From positions 1 to 64,000 of the forward strand of contig NZ_PYGK01000011.1 in NCBI RefSeq assembly GCF_003014595.1: 64,000 bases of DNA, written 5' to 3'. This document shows positions 1 through 10,065 of this stretch, one piece after another. This DNA is from Chitinophaga ginsengisoli. GTDB lineage: Bacteria > Bacteroidota > Bacteroidia > Chitinophagales > Chitinophagaceae. Position numbers and translations under genes: made by a program. The stretch's first letter is position 1. Every line of letters starts with the position of its first letter. The notes under the pieces were generated by a model. It ran no database searches. It saw only the letters and a list, made by a program, of their open reading frames with translations, and was not told where the DNA came from.

Positions 1-3000
1 AGCGTTGCACTTGGCGCACTGACATTACCTACAGCATCGGTAGCAGTAGCGGTGAATGCATGCGTACCATCAGTCAGGGCTGTTGGCACGGTGAAAGTAT
101 AGTTACCACCAGCGTCAGCTGTGGTTGTACCTACTGCTGATCCATCTACATATATAGTAACGGTGCTGTTAGCTTCAGCTGTACCAGTTACAGTTGGTGT
201 ATTATCACTGGTCAGTGTCTGAGCAGTGGTGATAGTTGGTACTGTTGGTTTCTGGGTATCGATAGTGATATTCAGCGTAGCACTTGGCGCGCTAACATTA
301 CCTACAGCATCGGTAGCAGTAGCAGTGAATGCATGTGTACCATCAGCCAGGGCCGTTGGCACAGTGAAGGTATAGTTACCGCTAGCGTCAGCTGTGGTTG
401 TACCCACTGCTGAACCATCTACATATATAGTAACGGTGCTGTTAGCTTCTGCAGTACCGGTTACAGTTGGTGTATTATCACTTGTCAGTGTCTGAGCAGT
501 AGTGATAGTTGGTACTGTTGGTTTCTGTGTATCGATAGTGATATTCAGCGTAGCACTTGGTGCACTGACATTACCTACAGCATCGGTAGCAGTAGCGGTG
601 AATGCATGCGTACCATCAGTCAGGGCTGTTGGCACAGTGAAGGTATAATTACCACCAGCATTAGCGGTCGTTGTACCTACTGCTGATCCATCTACATATA
701 TAGTAACAGTGCTGTTAGCTTCAGCTGTACCAGTTACAGTTGGTGTATTATCACTAGTCAGTGTCTGAGCAGTAGTGATAGTTGGTACTGTTGGTGCCTG
801 GGTATCGATGGTGATATTCAGCGTTGCACTTGGTGCGCTAACATTACCTACAGCATCGGTAGCAGTAGCAGTGAATGCATGCGTACCATCAGTCAAGGCT
901 GTTGGCACGGTGAAGGTGTAGTTACCTCCGGCATTAGCGGTAGTTGTACCCACTGCTGATCCATCCACATATATAGTTACAGTGCTGTTAGCTTCAGCTG
1001 TACCAGTTACGGTTGGTGTATTATCACTGGTCAGTGTCTGAGCAGTAGTGATAGTTGGTACTGTTGGTTTCTGGGTATCGATAGTGATATTCAGCGTTGC
1101 ACTTGGTGCACTAACATTTCCTACAGCATCGGTAGCTGTAGCAGTGAATGCGTGCGTACCATCAGTTAATGCGGTTGGCACTGTGAAGGTATAGTTACCG
1201 CTAGCGTCAGCTGTGGTTGTACCCACTGCTGATCCATCCACATATATAGTTACAGTACTATTAGCTTCTGCGGTACCGGTTACAGTTGGAGTGTTATCAC
1301 TAGTCAGCGTTTGAGCAGTGGTGATAGTTGGTACAGCCGGTTTCTGGGTATCGATCGTGATATTCAGTGTTGCACTTGGTGCACTGACATTACCTACAGC
1401 ATCGGTAGCTGTAGCAGTGAATGCATGGGTACCATCAGCCAGGGCAGTTGGAACAGTGAAGGTATAGTTACCGCTAGCATTAGCGGTAGTTGTACCTACT
1501 GCTGATCCATCCACATAGATAGTAACAGTGCTGTTAGCTTCCGCAGTACCTGTTACAGTTGGTGTATTATCGCTTGTCAGTGTCTGAGCAGTAGTGATAG
1601 TTGGTACTGTTGGCTTCTGGGTATCGATAGTGATATTCAGCGTTGCACTTGGCGCGCTGATATTACCTACAGCGTCTGTAGCAGTTGCGGTGAATGCATG
1701 CGTACCATCACCCAGGGCAGTTGGCACAGTGAAAGTATAGTTACCACTCGCATCAGCTGTGGTTGTACCCACTGCTGATCCATCTACATATATAGTAACG
1801 GTGCTGTTAGCTTCAGCAGTACCAGTTACAGTTGGTGTATTATCACTTGTCAGTGTCTGAGCAGTAGTGATAGTTGGTACTGTTGGTTTCTGGGTATCGA
1901 TAGTGATATTCAGCGTAGCACTTGGTGCGCTCACATTACCTACTGCATCTGTGGCAGTAGCGGTGAATGCATGCGTACCATCAGCCAGGGCTGTTGGCAC
2001 GGTGAAGGTGTAATTACCACCAGCGTCAGCTGTGGTTGTACCTACTGCTGATCCATCTACATATATAGTTACGGTGCTATTAGCTTCAGCTGTACCAGTT
2101 ACAGTTGGTGTATTATCACTAGTCAGTGTTTGAGCAGTAGTGATAGTCGGTACTGTTGGTGCCTGGGTATCGATCGTGATATTCAGCGTTGCACTTGGTG
2201 CACTAACATTTCCTACAGCGTCTGTAGCAGTTGCTGTGAATGCATGTGTACCATCCGGCAGGGCAGTTGGCACAGTGAAAGTATAATTACCACCAGCATT
2301 AGCGGTAGTTGTACCTACTGCTGAACCATCTACATATATAGTAACAGTGCTGTTAACTTCCGCAGTACCTGTTACAGTTGGTGTATTATCACTAGTCAGT
2401 GTTTGAGCAGTAGTGATAGTTGGTACTGTTGGTGCCTGTGTATCGATCGTGATATTCAGCGTAGCACTTGGCGCACTGACATTACCTACAGCATCGGTAG
2501 CAGTAGCAGTGAATGCGTGCGTACCATCAGTCAGGGCTGTTGGCACGGTGAAGGTGTAGTTACCGCTAGCATTAGCGGTAGTTGTACCTACTGCTGATCC
2601 ATCCACATATATAGTAACGGTGCTGTTAGCTTCCGCAGTACCTGTTACAGTTGGTGTATTATCACTTGTCAGTGTCTGAGCAGTAGTGATAGTTGGTACT
2701 GTTGGTTTCTGCGTATCGATAGTGATATTCAGCGTTGCACTTGGTGCACTAACATTACCTACAGCATCGGTAGCTGTAGCAGTGAATGCGTGCGTGCCAT
2801 CAGTTAATGCGGTTGGTACTGTGAAGGTATAGTTACCGCTAGCGTCAGCTGTGGTTGTACCCACTGCTGATCCATCTACATATATAGTTACAGTGCTGTT
2901 AGCTTCTGCAGTACCGGTTACAGTCGGTGTATTATCACTGGTCAGTGTCTGAGCAGTAGTGATAGTTGGTACTGTTGGTTTCTGTGTATCGATCGTGATA

Positions 3001-6000
3001 TTCAGCGTTGCACTTGGCGCACTGACATTACCTACAGCATCGGTAGCAGTAGCAGTGAATGCGTGCGTACCATCAGTTAATGCGGTTGGCACAGTGAAGG
3101 TATAATTACCACCAGCATTAGCGGTAGTTGTACCTACTGCTGAACCATCCACATATATAGTAACGGTGCTGTTAGCTTCCGCAGTACCTGTTACAGTTGG
3201 TGTATTATCACTGGTCAGTGTCTGAGCAGTAGTGATAGTTGGTACTATTGGTTTCTGGGTATCGATAGTGATATTCAACGTTGCACTTGGTGCACTGACA
3301 TTACCTACAGCATCGGTAGCCGTTGCGGTGAATGCATGCGTACCATCACCCAGGGCTGTTGGCACAGTGAAAGTATAGTTACCACTCGCGTCAGCTGTGG
3401 TTGTACCCACTGCTGATCCATCTACATATATAGTTACAGTGCTGTTAGCTTCCGCAGTACCAGTTACAGTTGGTGTATTATCACTTGTCAGTGTCTGAGC
3501 AGTAGTGATAGTTGGTACTGTTGGTTTCTGGGTATCGATAGTGATATTCAGCGTTGCACTTGGTGCACTAACATTTCCTACTGCATCTGTAGCAGTAGCA
3601 GTGAATGCATGTGTACCATCAGCCAGGGCCGTTGGCACAGTGAATGTATAGTTACCGCTAGCGTCAGCTGTGGTTGTACCCACTGCTGATCCATCTACAT
3701 ATATAGTAACGGTGCTGTTAGCTTCTGCAGTACCGGTTACAGTTGGTGTATTATCACTGGTCAGTGTCTGAGCAGTAGTGATAGTCGGTACTGTTGGTGC
3801 CTGGGTATCGATAGTGATATTCAGTGTTGCACTTGGTGCGCTCACATTTCCTACTGCATCGGTAGCAGTAGCAGTGAATGCGTGCGTACCATCAGTCAGG
3901 GCTGTTGGCACGGTGAAGGTGTAGTTACCACCAGCATTAGCGGTAGTTGTACCTACTGCTGATCCATCTACATATATAGTAACGGTGCTGTTAGCTTCCG
4001 CAGTACCTGTTACAGTTGGTGTATTATCACTGGTCAGTGTCTGAGCAGTAGTGATAGTTGGTACTGTTGGTTTCTGCGTATCGATAGTGATATTCAGCGT
4101 TGCACTTGGTGCGCTAACATTTCCTACAGCATCGGTAGCAGTTGCGGTGAATGCATGCGTACCGTCAGCTAAAACAGTTGGCACGGTGAAGGTGTAGTTA
4201 CCACCAGCATTAGCGGTAGTTATACCTACTGCTGATCCATCTACATATATAGTTACGGTGCTGTTAGCTTCCGCAGTACCAGTTACAGTTGGTGTATTAT
4301 CACTTGTCAGTGTCTGAGCAGTAGTGATAGTTGGTACTGTTGGCTTCTGGGTATCGATAGTGATATTCAGCGTAGCACTTGGTGCACTAACATTACCTAC
4401 TGCATCTGTAGCAGTAGCGGTGAATGCATGCGTACCATCAGTCAGGGCTGTTGGCACAGTGAAGGTATAATTACCACCAGCATTAACGGTCGTTGTACCT
4501 ACTGCTGATCCATCTACATATATAGTAACGGTGCTGTTAGCTTCCGCAGTACCAGTTACAGTTGGTGTATTATCACTGGTCAGTGTCTGAGCAGTAGTGA
4601 TAGTTGGTACTGTTGGTTTCTGCGTATCGATAGTGATATTCAGTGTTGCACTTGGTGCACTAACATTACCTACAGCATCTGTGGCAGTGGCAGTCAGTGC
4701 GTAAGGACCGTCAGCAAGTGACGTAGTAAATGTGTAAGTATAATTACCACTGCCATCCGCAGATACAGTAGCTACAATGGCGCCGTCCTTATATACAGTG
4801 ACCGTACTGTTGGCTTCTGCTGTACCAGTTACAGTTGGTGTATTATCACTTGTCAGTGTCTGAGCAGTAGTGATAGTCGGTGCCGGTGGCGCCTGCGTAT
4901 CGATAGTGATATTCAGTGTTGCACTTGGCGCGCTAACATTACCTACTGCATCTGTAGCAGTTGCTGTGAATGCATGTGTACCATCAGCTAAAGCAGTTGG
5001 CACCGTGAAGGTGTAGTTACCACTCGCATTAGCAGTGGTTGTACCTACTGCTGATCCATCCACATATATAGTTACAGTACTATTAACTTCTGCTATACCA
5101 GTTACAGTTGGTGTATTGTCATTAGTCGGTGTCTGAGCGGTGGTAATAGTAGGTACCGGAGGTGCCTGCGTATCGATAGTGATATTCAGCGTAGCACTTG
5201 GCGCACTGGTATTACCTACTGCATCTGTAGCCGTCGATGTAAATGCATGTGTACCATCAGGCAATGCTGTTGGTACTGTGAAGGTGTAGTTACCACCCGC
5301 ATTAGCAGTAGTTGTACCCGCCGCTGCGCCATCTACATATATAGTAACTGTGCTATTAGCTTCCGCGGTACCGGTTACGGTCGGTGTATTATCGCTGGTT
5401 AATGTCTGGGCAGTAGTGATAGTTGGTGCCGGTGGGGCTTGCGTATCGATAGTGATATTCAGCGTTGCACTTGGTGCACTGGTATTGCCTAATGCATCTG
5501 TGGCAGTTGCTGTGAACGCATGCGTACCGTCAGTCAGCGCTGTTGGCACCGTGAAGGTATAGTTACCGCTGGCATTAGCGATTGTTGTACCTACTGCTGC
5601 TCCATCTACATAGATCGTTACAGTGCTGTTGGCATCTGTTGTACCGGTTACAGTTGGCTTATTATTGGCCGTCAGCGTTTGTGTAGTAGTGATAGTCGGT
5701 ACTGCAGGCGCCTGCGTATCGATGGTGATATTCAGGGTAGCACTTGATGCACTGGTATTACCTACAGCATCCGTAGCAGTAGCGGTGAATGCATGCGAAC
5801 CATCAGACAATGGTGTTGGAACGGTGAACGTATAATTGCCGCTGCCATTAGCAGTAGTTGTACCTACTGCACTACCATCTACATATATTGTAACCGTGCT
5901 ATTAGCTTCTGCTGTACCGGTTACAGTTGGCGTATTGTCATTAGTTGGCGTTTGAGCAGTAGTAATAGTCGGTACACCCGGCGCCTGGGTATCGATCAGG

Positions 6001-7090
6001 ATATTCAGCGGCACGCTCTGCGGACCTGTATTACCTGCTGCATCTGTAGCAGTCGCTGTTATGCCACGCAGACCGTCAGCCAACGACGAAGTAAAGGTAT
6101 AAGTATAGTTACCACTGGCATTAGCGGTTGTGGTACCAGCCAGCGCGCCATCATGATAAATGGTGACTGTGCTGTTAGGCTCTGCGGTGCCGGTGACAGT
6201 TGGGGTGTTGTCATTTGCTGGTGTAGCTACAGCTGACACTACCGGAGCCGGAGGCGCCTGTGTATCAATCGTGATATTCAATACATTACTCTGTGAACTG
6301 ACATTGCCTGCTGCATCTTTGGCAGTGGCGGTTACAGCATATACGTTATCCGCTAATGCAGGACTGAACGTATAAGAGAAACTACCACTGGCATTGGCTG
6401 TAGTCGTTGCGACAGCCACCCCTCCCTTGTAAATGGTTACCGTGCTATTCGCTTCTGCAGTACCAGTTATGGTAGGTGTATTATTATTAGTGATTAATTT
6501 ATTGGTGGTTATAACCGGTGCATTAGGAGCAGTAGCATCTATGGTAATGCTCAGCGGACTGCTTTGTGCACTGGTATTACCTATAGCGTCACTGGCAGTT
6601 GCGGTAATGCTATAAGTAGCGTCAGGCAATGCAGGACTAAAGGTGTAAGTATAATTACCGGAAGCATTCGCGGTAACGGTACCTACAGATACGCCATCTT
6701 TATAGATGGTCACGATGCTGTTAGGATCTGTTGCACCAGTTACAGTAGGTGTTTTATTATTCGTCGGCGTTTGGGCAGTAGTAACTGTTGGTACTGCAGG
6801 CGCCTGGGTATCTACCGTAAAGTTCAGCGCGGCACTTTGTCCGCTGGTATTACCTGCTGCATCGGTAGCCGTTACTTTTATGGTATACGGTCCGTCGGCA
6901 AGTACAGGGAAGGTAAAGATATAATCTCCGTTACCATCAGCCTTGGCAGTACCTGCACTTACACCTCCATTATAGATCGTTACCGTACTATTGGCTTCGG
7001 CCTTACCGATGATAGTGGGCGTGTTATCGTTGGTTACACCCGCAACACCTCCTACCAGCGTTGGTGCGGAAGGCGTAGCCGGTGCAGTAA
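1..7090 (-). repeat. Tandem 273-bp repeat array encoding 91-residue Ig-like units
   Basis: The phrase reading tatcgat on the + strand recurs every 273 bp (near 257, 530, 803 and so on to about 5717), and diverged equivalents continue at the same spacing to about 6809. About 26 units keep the exact period, and about two longer, more divergent units precede them nearest the lectin domain. Units between about 1 and 5700 differ at only a few positions, whereas those at 5700-7600 are clearly diverged. This is the pattern of recent expansion or gene conversion at the distal end of the stalk. The array continues past the left edge. Confidence 0.92.
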
Positions 7091-9815
7091 CATCTATGGT
7101 CAGCGGGAACGGATCACTGCTGACACTGACATTGCCCGCAACATCTGTTGCCGTCACCGTAATATTATGTAAGGTGGTACTCAGGGTAGGCGCAGTCAGT
7201 GTCCATTGGCCTGATGCGTTGGTAGTAGCGGTGCCTATCTGCGTAGCGCCATCGTATACTGTAACGAGAGAACCTGGTTCTGCAGAACCAGTCAGGTCAG
7301 GTGTAACATCATTTGATGCACTTCCACCCGATACCAGCGCTGGCTGTCCTGGTTTGAAAGGAGCCGTTCTGTCTACCGTGATGGTATAGGTCTGACTGGC
7401 AGCACTTGTCTGCGCACCGGTAGTAGCGGTTGCGGTAAATGCATAAGTACCATCTGCTAAAGAAGTAGCGGTGTAGTCAAATGTCCACTTGCCGTTAGCC
7501 TTGATGGTAGCCGTACCTATTGATCCTATATCTGCCCTATATACGGTAACAGTAGCAGAAGCCTGTCCTGTTCCGCTGAGGATCAGCGTATTATCATTCG
7601 TAATGTTATCTGTCGCACTAAGCCCGTTATCGGTAGAGAAAGCAGTAATAGCGGGAGCTGGTGGTGCATTTACCATCACCCTGCTATAGTCAATATTCAA
7701 TACCGGGTCAGAAGCATATCCTCCATATTCTACCACATATCCCAGATTCGAAGTATTCGGAAGGTCATTCCATTTACCCTGATTCGTGGAATATAACTGC
7801 ATATACTCCTCATCGGTACTCTGATAGTTATTCGGCTCACCCCCATTCCAGTTCATGTACGCGGTTCCCACTGCTGTAGGCGTGTTCAATCCTGTGGAAA
7901 TAGCCGTTCCCTTCTCAGGACCCGATACCCAGTAATATTTACCATACGCCTGGCTCTGGTTAGTAAATACAGTACTACCTACGGCAGTATTCACCAGCGA
8001 ATAGTTACAGGTACCACCTACCCAGCCATCACTGGAGAGTTTAGAAGTGATAAAGTCATTTTCTATCTGTGCGGTAATAGTAGCCAGGTACCCCTGAAGT
8101 CCATACAACGTACGGGCTTCCGCAGCCGCTTTGGCCGCGGTCCAACTCATAGGAGTGGTAATATATTCGTAGTAGTGAGGCTTGGTACCAACAGTATAAG
8201 TCACCGCATTACTCAATACAAAACGAATAGTTCTGTTGGCAGTAGTGCCGCTGGTGGTGTTAAACATGAGGGTGCGGTAAAATGTCTGCCAGTCGGTTGC
8301 TGAAGCAGTGCCCGTAAAAGTGGCCACCCCGGTAGTGGTATTATATGCGCCTGTTACTCCTGTAGGTAGAGTGCCCCAGGAGAGTACATCTCCCGAAACA
8401 AATCCTGATTCTATATACACCTTTCCATCTGTGATGCTGGCACTTCCCTTTACAAGTATCTGATCATCAACGACAGTCGCGGCGGTAAATAATGACTTCT
8501 GTTGAACACCTTCATTCGTTGAAGTGATCTCAGAAGCCGTGCTGGTTGCTGCCCTGGTGGCCAGTGTGAAGTAATCGCCCTTCGTGAGGCTCACCCCGGA
8601 AATACATACCCTGTTCACCAGGGTCGTAATACCGGTGTTAACAACGGTAGCGTTACTGAAATCGCCATCTTTATCGATCAGCAATGCGAAGTTGCCGGAG
8701 TTGGAAACGTCAATACCCAAACCAGTCAGTTCGAAGCAGACATCCACTGTACCAATATTCCCGTTCAGGTCCGCGCGCCATACCTGCTGTAACCTGGAGG
8801 TATAAGCGGAAGGCGTCTGTGAAGAGCTGCCATATCCTCCGCGGTCATCGCCAAAACTCAATACTACACCGGTGTTTGACGCGGAAGGGTTGGTAACTGA
8901 CAGGATACTACTGAAAGAAGCACTGATATTATAGGTACCTCCACATGCCGAAGTACGTACGCCAACACCGTTGATATCATTATTATATGGAATACCAAGG
9001 GTGTAGTTAGACGCCATATCGGTAAAATCCGTTGCATATTTGGCGGCGAGGTATATATTGATCTTTTCTATTTCGCAGGCAGTCAGTTTCCTGTTGTATA
9101 CAATCAGTTCACTGATATCACCATTGTAGTAATTATTGTCGCCATCTAAACCGATCTTAAAAGTAGAAAGACCAGAAGCACTGGCTGTCTGGTCCGTAAA
9201 TGCAGAAATCAGCTTCCCGTTAAGGTAAGCTGCAGATGCATTAGTGCCATTACTATAGACGGCTGTGACAAGCCGGGTCTCCCCGGCTTTCGCTCCTCCG
9301 GGTATGACGACGGCAGTTCCCCCTGTAGCCAGGCTGGCATCTGTAGTACCGGTTGCTGCTTTATTATTGAAATAGCGTTGCTGACTTCCATTATCATTTC
9401 CCCATATTGCCTGCGCATTGCCATCGTTTGTACCCGGCCGGTACACTGCGAAGATCGTGACACTGGGGGAGGTTACCGCCCGTATGTCCAATCCCGATAC
9501 CGTCATGCCGGAACCTACAGTTGCCGAGGTACGCGTAAAATTGACAACAGGGCGGTCATTTGCACCACCACTATTGTATATCACTGCGTTAGTACCTGCG
9601 CTGACTGCATTATGCCCACCACCTGACTTATCATACCAGGTAGACAATGTTGTACCATAAGCCGGTGCAGTTCCCCCTGCCAGCACATCCGAGGCGTCCA
9701 GCCATAACACAGCTCCGCTATTTACACCGGCTGGTCCTGTCTGGGCATATGAAGAACTACTGAGCAGGAAGCATAAAAATATGCAGCCCAGGCACTTAAG
9801 AAGAAATGATCTCAT
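1..9815 (-). CDS. Giant secreted adhesin: LamG-like, C-type lectin, Ig-like repeats (3' end outside window)
   Basis: The frame is open from an ATG at 9815 to the left edge with no stop, giving 3271 residues; the C-terminus lies outside the window. A signal peptide (about residues 1-25, ending SSSSYAQ) shows export. Residues about 30-250 look like a LamG/concanavalin-A fold followed by a module common after LamG in Bacteroidota cargo proteins (DUF8202-like, to about 420). Residues about 540-700 are a C-type lectin-like domain with WTAAKAAAEAR, GGEPNN (near 660) and WND (near 682); EPN plus WND is the calcium/mannose-type sugar-site pattern. From about 722 onward come Big-type Ig-like units (TGTAEANSTVTIY, TATATDAVGNTSAPSA, TIDTQ). 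Role inferred: calcium-dependent glycan-binding surface adhesin held off the cell by an Ig stalk, probably a T9SS client, although the sorting domain is not visible here. The divergent response regulator may control it. Confidence 0.9.
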   Translation of the reverse strand, partial: MRSFLLKCLGCIFLCFLLSSSSYAQTGPAGVNSGAVLWLDASDVLAGGTAPAYGTTLSTWYDKSGGGHNAVSAGTNAVIYNSGGANDRPVVNFTRTSATVGSGMTVSGLDIRAVTSPSVTIFAVYRPGTNDGNAQAIWGNDNGSQQRYFNNKAATGTTDASLATGGTAVVIPGGAKAGETRLVTAVYSNGTNASAAYLNGKLISAFTDQTASASGLSTFKIGLDGDNNYYNGDISELIVYNRKLTACEIEKINIYLAAKYATDFTDMASNYTLGIPYNNDINGVGVRTSACGGTYNISASFSSILSVTNPSASNTGVVLSFGDDRGGYGSSSQTPSAYTSRLQQVWRADLNGNIGTVDVCFELTGLGIDVSNSGNFALLIDKDGDFSNATVVNTGITTLVNRVCISGVSLTKGDYFTLATRAATSTASEITSTNEGVQQKSLFTAATVVDDQILVKGSASITDGKVYIESGFVSGDVLSWGTLPTGVTGAYNTTTGVATFTGTASATDWQTFYRTLMFNTTSGTTANRTIRFVLSNAVTYTVGTKPHYYEYITTPMSWTAAKAAAEARTLYGLQGYLATITAQIENDFITSKLSSDGWVGGTCNYSLVNTAVGSTVFTNQSQAYGKYYWVSGPEKGTAISTGLNTPTAVGTAYMNWNGGEPNNYQSTDEEYMQLYSTNQGKWNDLPNTSNLGYVVEYGGYASDPVLNIDYSRVMVNAPPAPAITAFSTDNGLSATDNITNDNTLILSGTGQASATVTVYRADIGSIGTATIKANGKWTFDYTATSLADGTYAFTATATTGAQTSAASQTYTITVDRTAPFKPGQPALVSGGSASNDVTPDLTGSAEPGSLVTVYDGATQIGTATTNASGQWTLTAPTLSTTLHNITVTATDVAGNVSVSSDPFPLTIDVTAPATPSAPTLVGGVAGVTNDNTPTIIGKAEANSTVTIYNGGVSAGTAKADGNGDYIFTFPVLADGPYTIKVTATDAAGNTSGQSAALNFTVDTQAPAVPTVTTAQTPTNNKTPTVTGATDPNSIVTIYKDGVSVGTVTANASGNYTYTFSPALPDATYSITATASDAIGNTSAQSSPLSITIDATAPNAPVITTNKLITNNNTPTITGTAEANSTVTIYKGGVAVATTTANASGSFSYTFSPALADNVYAVTATAKDAAGNVSSQSNVLNITIDTQAPPAPVVSAVATPANDNTPTVTGTAEPNSTVTIYHDGALAGTTTANASGNYTYTFTSSLADGLRGITATATDAAGNTGPQSVPLNILIDTQAPGVPTITTAQTPTNDNTPTVTGTAEANSTVTIYVDGSAVGTTTANGSGNYTFTVPTPLSDGSHAFTATATDAVGNTSASSATLNITIDTQAPAVPTITTTQTLTANNKPTVTGTTDANSTVTIYVDGAAVGTTIANASGNYTFTVPTALTDGTHAFTATATDALGNTSAPSATLNITIDTQAPPAPTITTAQTLTSDNTPTVTGTAEANSTVTIYVDGAAAGTTTANAGGNYTFTVPTALPDGTHAFTSTATDAVGNTSAPSATLNITIDTQAPPVPTITTAQTPTNDNTPTVTGIAEVNSTVTIYVDGSAVGTTTANASGNYTFTVPTALADGTHAFTATATDAVGNVSAPSATLNITIDTQAPPAPTITTAQTLTSDNTPTVTGTAEANSTVTVYKDGAIVATVSADGSGNYTYTFTTSLADGPYALTATATDAVGNVSAPSATLNITIDTQKPTVPTITTAQTLTSDNTPTVTGTAEANSTVTIYVDGSAVGTTTVNAGGNYTFTVPTALTDGTHAFTATATDAVGNVSAPSATLNITIDTQKPTVPTITTAQTLTSDNTPTVTGTAEANSTVTIYVDGSAVGITTANAGGNYTFTVPTVLADGTHAFTATATDAVGNVSAPSATLNITIDTQKPTVPTITTAQTLTSDNTPTVTGTAEANSTVTIYVDGSAVGTTTANAGGNYTFTVPTALTDGTHAFTATATDAVGNVSAPSATLNITIDTQAPTVPTITTAQTLTSDNTPTVTGTAEANSTVTIYVDGSAVGTTTADASGNYTFTVPTALADGTHAFTATATDAVGNVSAPSATLNITIDTQKPTVPTITTAQTLTSDNTPTVTGTAEANSTVTIYVDGSAVGTTTADASGNYTFTVPTALGDGTHAFTATATDAVGNVSAPSATLNITIDTQKPIVPTITTAQTLTSDNTPTVTGTAEANSTVTIYVDGSAVGTTTANAGGNYTFTVPTALTDGTHAFTATATDAVGNVSAPSATLNITIDTQKPTVPTITTAQTLTSDNTPTVTGTAEANSTVTIYVDGSAVGTTTADASGNYTFTVPTALTDGTHAFTATATDAVGNVSAPSATLNITIDTQKPTVPTITTAQTLTSDNTPTVTGTAEANSTVTIYVDGSAVGTTTANASGNYTFTVPTALTDGTHAFTATATDAVGNVSAPSATLNITIDTQAPTVPTITTAQTLTSDNTPTVTGTAEVNSTVTIYVDGSAVGTTTANAGGNYTFTVPTALPDGTHAFTATATDAVGNVSAPSATLNITIDTQAPTVPTITTAQTLTSDNTPTVTGTAEANSTVTIYVDGSAVGTTTADAGGNYTFTVPTALADGTHAFTATATDAVGNVSAPSATLNITIDTQKPTVPTITTAQTLTSDNTPTVTGTAEANSTVTIYVDGSAVGTTTADASGNYTFTVPTALGDGTHAFTATATDAVGNISAPSATLNITIDTQKPTVPTITTAQTLTSDNTPTVTGTAEANSTVTIYVDGSAVGTTTANASGNYTFTVPTALADGTHAFTATATDAVGNVSAPSATLNITIDTQKPAVPTITTAQTLTSDNTPTVTGTAEANSTVTIYVDGSAVGTTTADASGNYTFTVPTALTDGTHAFTATATDAVGNVSAPSATLNITIDTQKPTVPTITTAQTLTSDNTPTVTGTAEANSTVTIYVDGSAVGTTTANAGGNYTFTVPTALTDGTHAFTATATDAVGNVSAPSATLNITIDTQAPTVPTITTAQTLTSDNTPTVTGTAEANSTVTIYVDGSAVGTTTANAGGNYTFTVPTALTDGTHAFTATATDAVGNVSAPSATLNITIDTQKPTVPTITTAQTLTSDNTPTVTGTAEANSTVTIYVDGSAVGTTTADASGNYTFTVPTALADGTHAFTATATDAVGNVSAPSATLNITIDTQKPTVPTITTAQTLTSDNTPTVTGTAEANSTVTIYVDGSAVGTTTADAGGNYTFTVPTALTDGTHAFTATATDAVGNVSAPSAT

Positions 9816-9922
9816 TCTGAAAATAATTGTGTATTGGTATTGGGACAGAAGACTGCGAAGCGCTTCCGAATCATTCATAGGTACGTTTTAGTTTAATCCC
9901 AGTTCACGGTTTTCATATGCAA

Positions 9923-9930
9923 CAAATTTA
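9923..9930 (-). promoter_or_regulatory. Candidate -7 box for the adhesin gene
   Basis: On the minus strand this reads TAAATTTG, a match to the Bacteroidota TAnnTTTG box. It lies about 110 bp before the adhesin start. No TTTG element was seen at the usual -33 distance, so support is weak. Confidence 0.3.
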
Positions 9931-9974
9931 TATACTTGTTTGATTTAATTATTTAGAATAACTTGTATTAATAT

Positions 9975-9990
9975 GTAGTAGTTTTACTAC
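9975..9990. promoter_or_regulatory. Perfect dyad between adhesin and response regulator genes
   Basis: GTAGTA-GTTT-TACTAC is a 6-bp perfect inverted repeat in the 250-bp divergent region. LuxR-type response regulators bind dyads of this size, so it is a candidate operator shared by the two divergent genes. Function is inferred from position only. Confidence 0.3.
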
Positions 9991-10017
9991 AAAAGTGCCA
10001 GGCACTATCTTCCATTC

Positions 10018-10049
10018 ATTGTTTATTTAATCGTCGTAACGTACTTTTA
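10018..10049 (+). promoter_or_regulatory. Candidate promoter of response regulator gene
   Basis: ATTG, then 20 nt, then TACTTTTA: close to the Bacteroidota pattern TTTG-N19-21-TAnnTTTG with one mismatch in each box. It ends 16 nt before the ATG at 10066. Confidence 0.4.
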
Positions 10050-10065
10050 CACAATAAGTTGTGCT

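Noticed and set aside
1311-7879. Many short plus-strand reading frames within the repeat region
   Set aside because: They recur at multiples of 273 bp and are rich in Cys, Ser and Tyr; they are shadows of the minus-strand Ig-repeat gene, which is open through the whole region.
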